Assembly: GCA_913009515.1 (NCBI GenBank)
Contig: CAJVYO010000094.1
Span: forward strand, 1-6,851
From: an uncultured Methylococcaceae bacterium
GTDB taxonomy: Bacteria > Pseudomonadota > Gammaproteobacteria > Methylococcales > Methylomonadaceae
Direction of reading: 5' to 3'
DNA: 6,851 nt
Below are positions 6,473 through 6,851 of this stretch, piece after piece. Within the stretch, counting starts at the first letter, position 1. The number at the start of each line of letters is the position of its first letter. A program made the position numbers and the translations under genes. The notes under the pieces were generated by a model. It searched no databases and was not told the origin of the DNA. It saw only the letters and a program-made list of their open reading frames with translations.

Positions 6473-6851
6473 TTATCTCTGATAACGATTAACAGCCTTA
6501 TTATGCTCGGCTAGGGTTGCTGAAAATTGATGTAAACCTTGCTTGCCTTTCGCAACAAAGTATAAATTATCACTTTGCTCGGGATGTAATGCCGCATAAA
6601 TTGATTCTTTGCTTGGCATAGCAATCGGCGTAGGCGGTAAACCTTTAATTCTATAAGTATTATAAGCGGTTTTAGTACGCAAATCTTTTTTGCGAATATT
6701 ACCTTGATAATTATCACCCATCCCATAAATAACCGTTGGATCCGTTTGTAAACGCATACCCCGTAGCAGTCGCTGTACAAACACACCCGCTATTTTAGAG
6801 CGCTCCGAACCATTCGCGGTTTCTTTTTCAATAATGGAGGCTAAAATCAAG
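6473..6851 (-). CDS. mltG: Endolytic murein transglycosylase MltG, C-terminal part (partial)
   Basis: The last 126 codons or so are present; the gene continues past the right edge (full family length is about 340 residues). MltG (YceG family) is an inner-membrane protein with a periplasmic catalytic domain. It cuts newly made peptidoglycan strands and is thought to set glycan-chain termination. The visible part begins within the catalytic motif LILASIIEKET, whose first glutamate (codon 6829-6827) is the expected catalytic residue. It continues with LQTDPTVIYGMG, TYRIKGLPPTPIAMP, AALHPE and LYFVAKGKQGLHQFS, all diagnostic of the family, and ends in the usual HNKAVNRY-type tail. The TTG near the edge is an internal leucine codon, not a start. 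The N-terminal membrane anchor and LysM-like subdomain are not in the window. The stop is 2 bases from tmk. Confidence 0.94.
   Translation of the reverse strand, partial: LILASIIEKETANGSERSKIAGVFVQRLLRGMRLQTDPTVIYGMGDNYQGNIRKKDLRTKTAYNTYRIKGLPPTPIAMPSKESIYAALHPEQSDNLYFVAKGKQGLHQFSATLAEHNKAVNRYQR
6476..6480 (-). promoter_or_regulatory. Ribosome binding site of tmk
   Basis: AGAGA on the minus strand lies 5 bases before the tmk ATG and overlaps the last arginine codon of mltG. It supports the start at 6470 and fits translation from a shared transcript. Confidence 0.45.

Overview
The window is a tightly packed, AT-rich (about 40% G+C by eye), single-strand gene block from a gammaproteobacterium. 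All recognisable genes lie on the minus strand, so transcription runs from the right edge to the left. The lineage rests mainly on the order mltG-tmk-holB-pilZ, a classic gammaproteobacterial arrangement, and on a true PilZ-type pilus protein. The base composition and the CCTCACCC/CCCTCTCC intergenic repeat would fit a low-GC Methylococcales- or Thiotrichales-like organism, but that narrower placement is a guess.

Right to left: (1) the 3' part of mltG (cell-wall endolytic transglycosylase, cut by the window edge); (2) tmk (dTMP kinase); (3) holB (clamp-loader delta' subunit); (4) pilZ (type IV pilus biogenesis); (5) sbcD and (6) sbcC, the two subunits of the SbcCD/Mre11-Rad50-type nuclease. 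Junctions are minimal: mltG/tmk are 2 nt apart, tmk/holB overlap by 8 nt, holB/pilZ are 5 nt apart, pilZ/sbcD are 30 nt apart, and sbcD/sbcC share an ATGA. No internal promoter or terminator is evident, so this looks like one operon whose promoter lies outside the window.

After sbcC there is a 178-base non-coding stretch. It holds a palindromic GC-rich repeat element of about 100 bases and an AT-rich segment. At the left edge another minus-strand gene begins: its first 29 codons encode a convincing Sec signal peptide, but its function cannot be told.

Functionally the block mixes DNA replication and precursor supply (tmk, holB), repair of hairpins and double-strand ends (sbcCD), and envelope functions (mltG, pilZ). 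These are housekeeping genes with intact catalytic motifs. I see no phage, transposase, CRISPR, toxin-antitoxin or defence locus and no evidence of an undescribed system. The most noteworthy points are the placement of sbcDC directly after pilZ, the repeat element, and the truncated secreted-protein gene.
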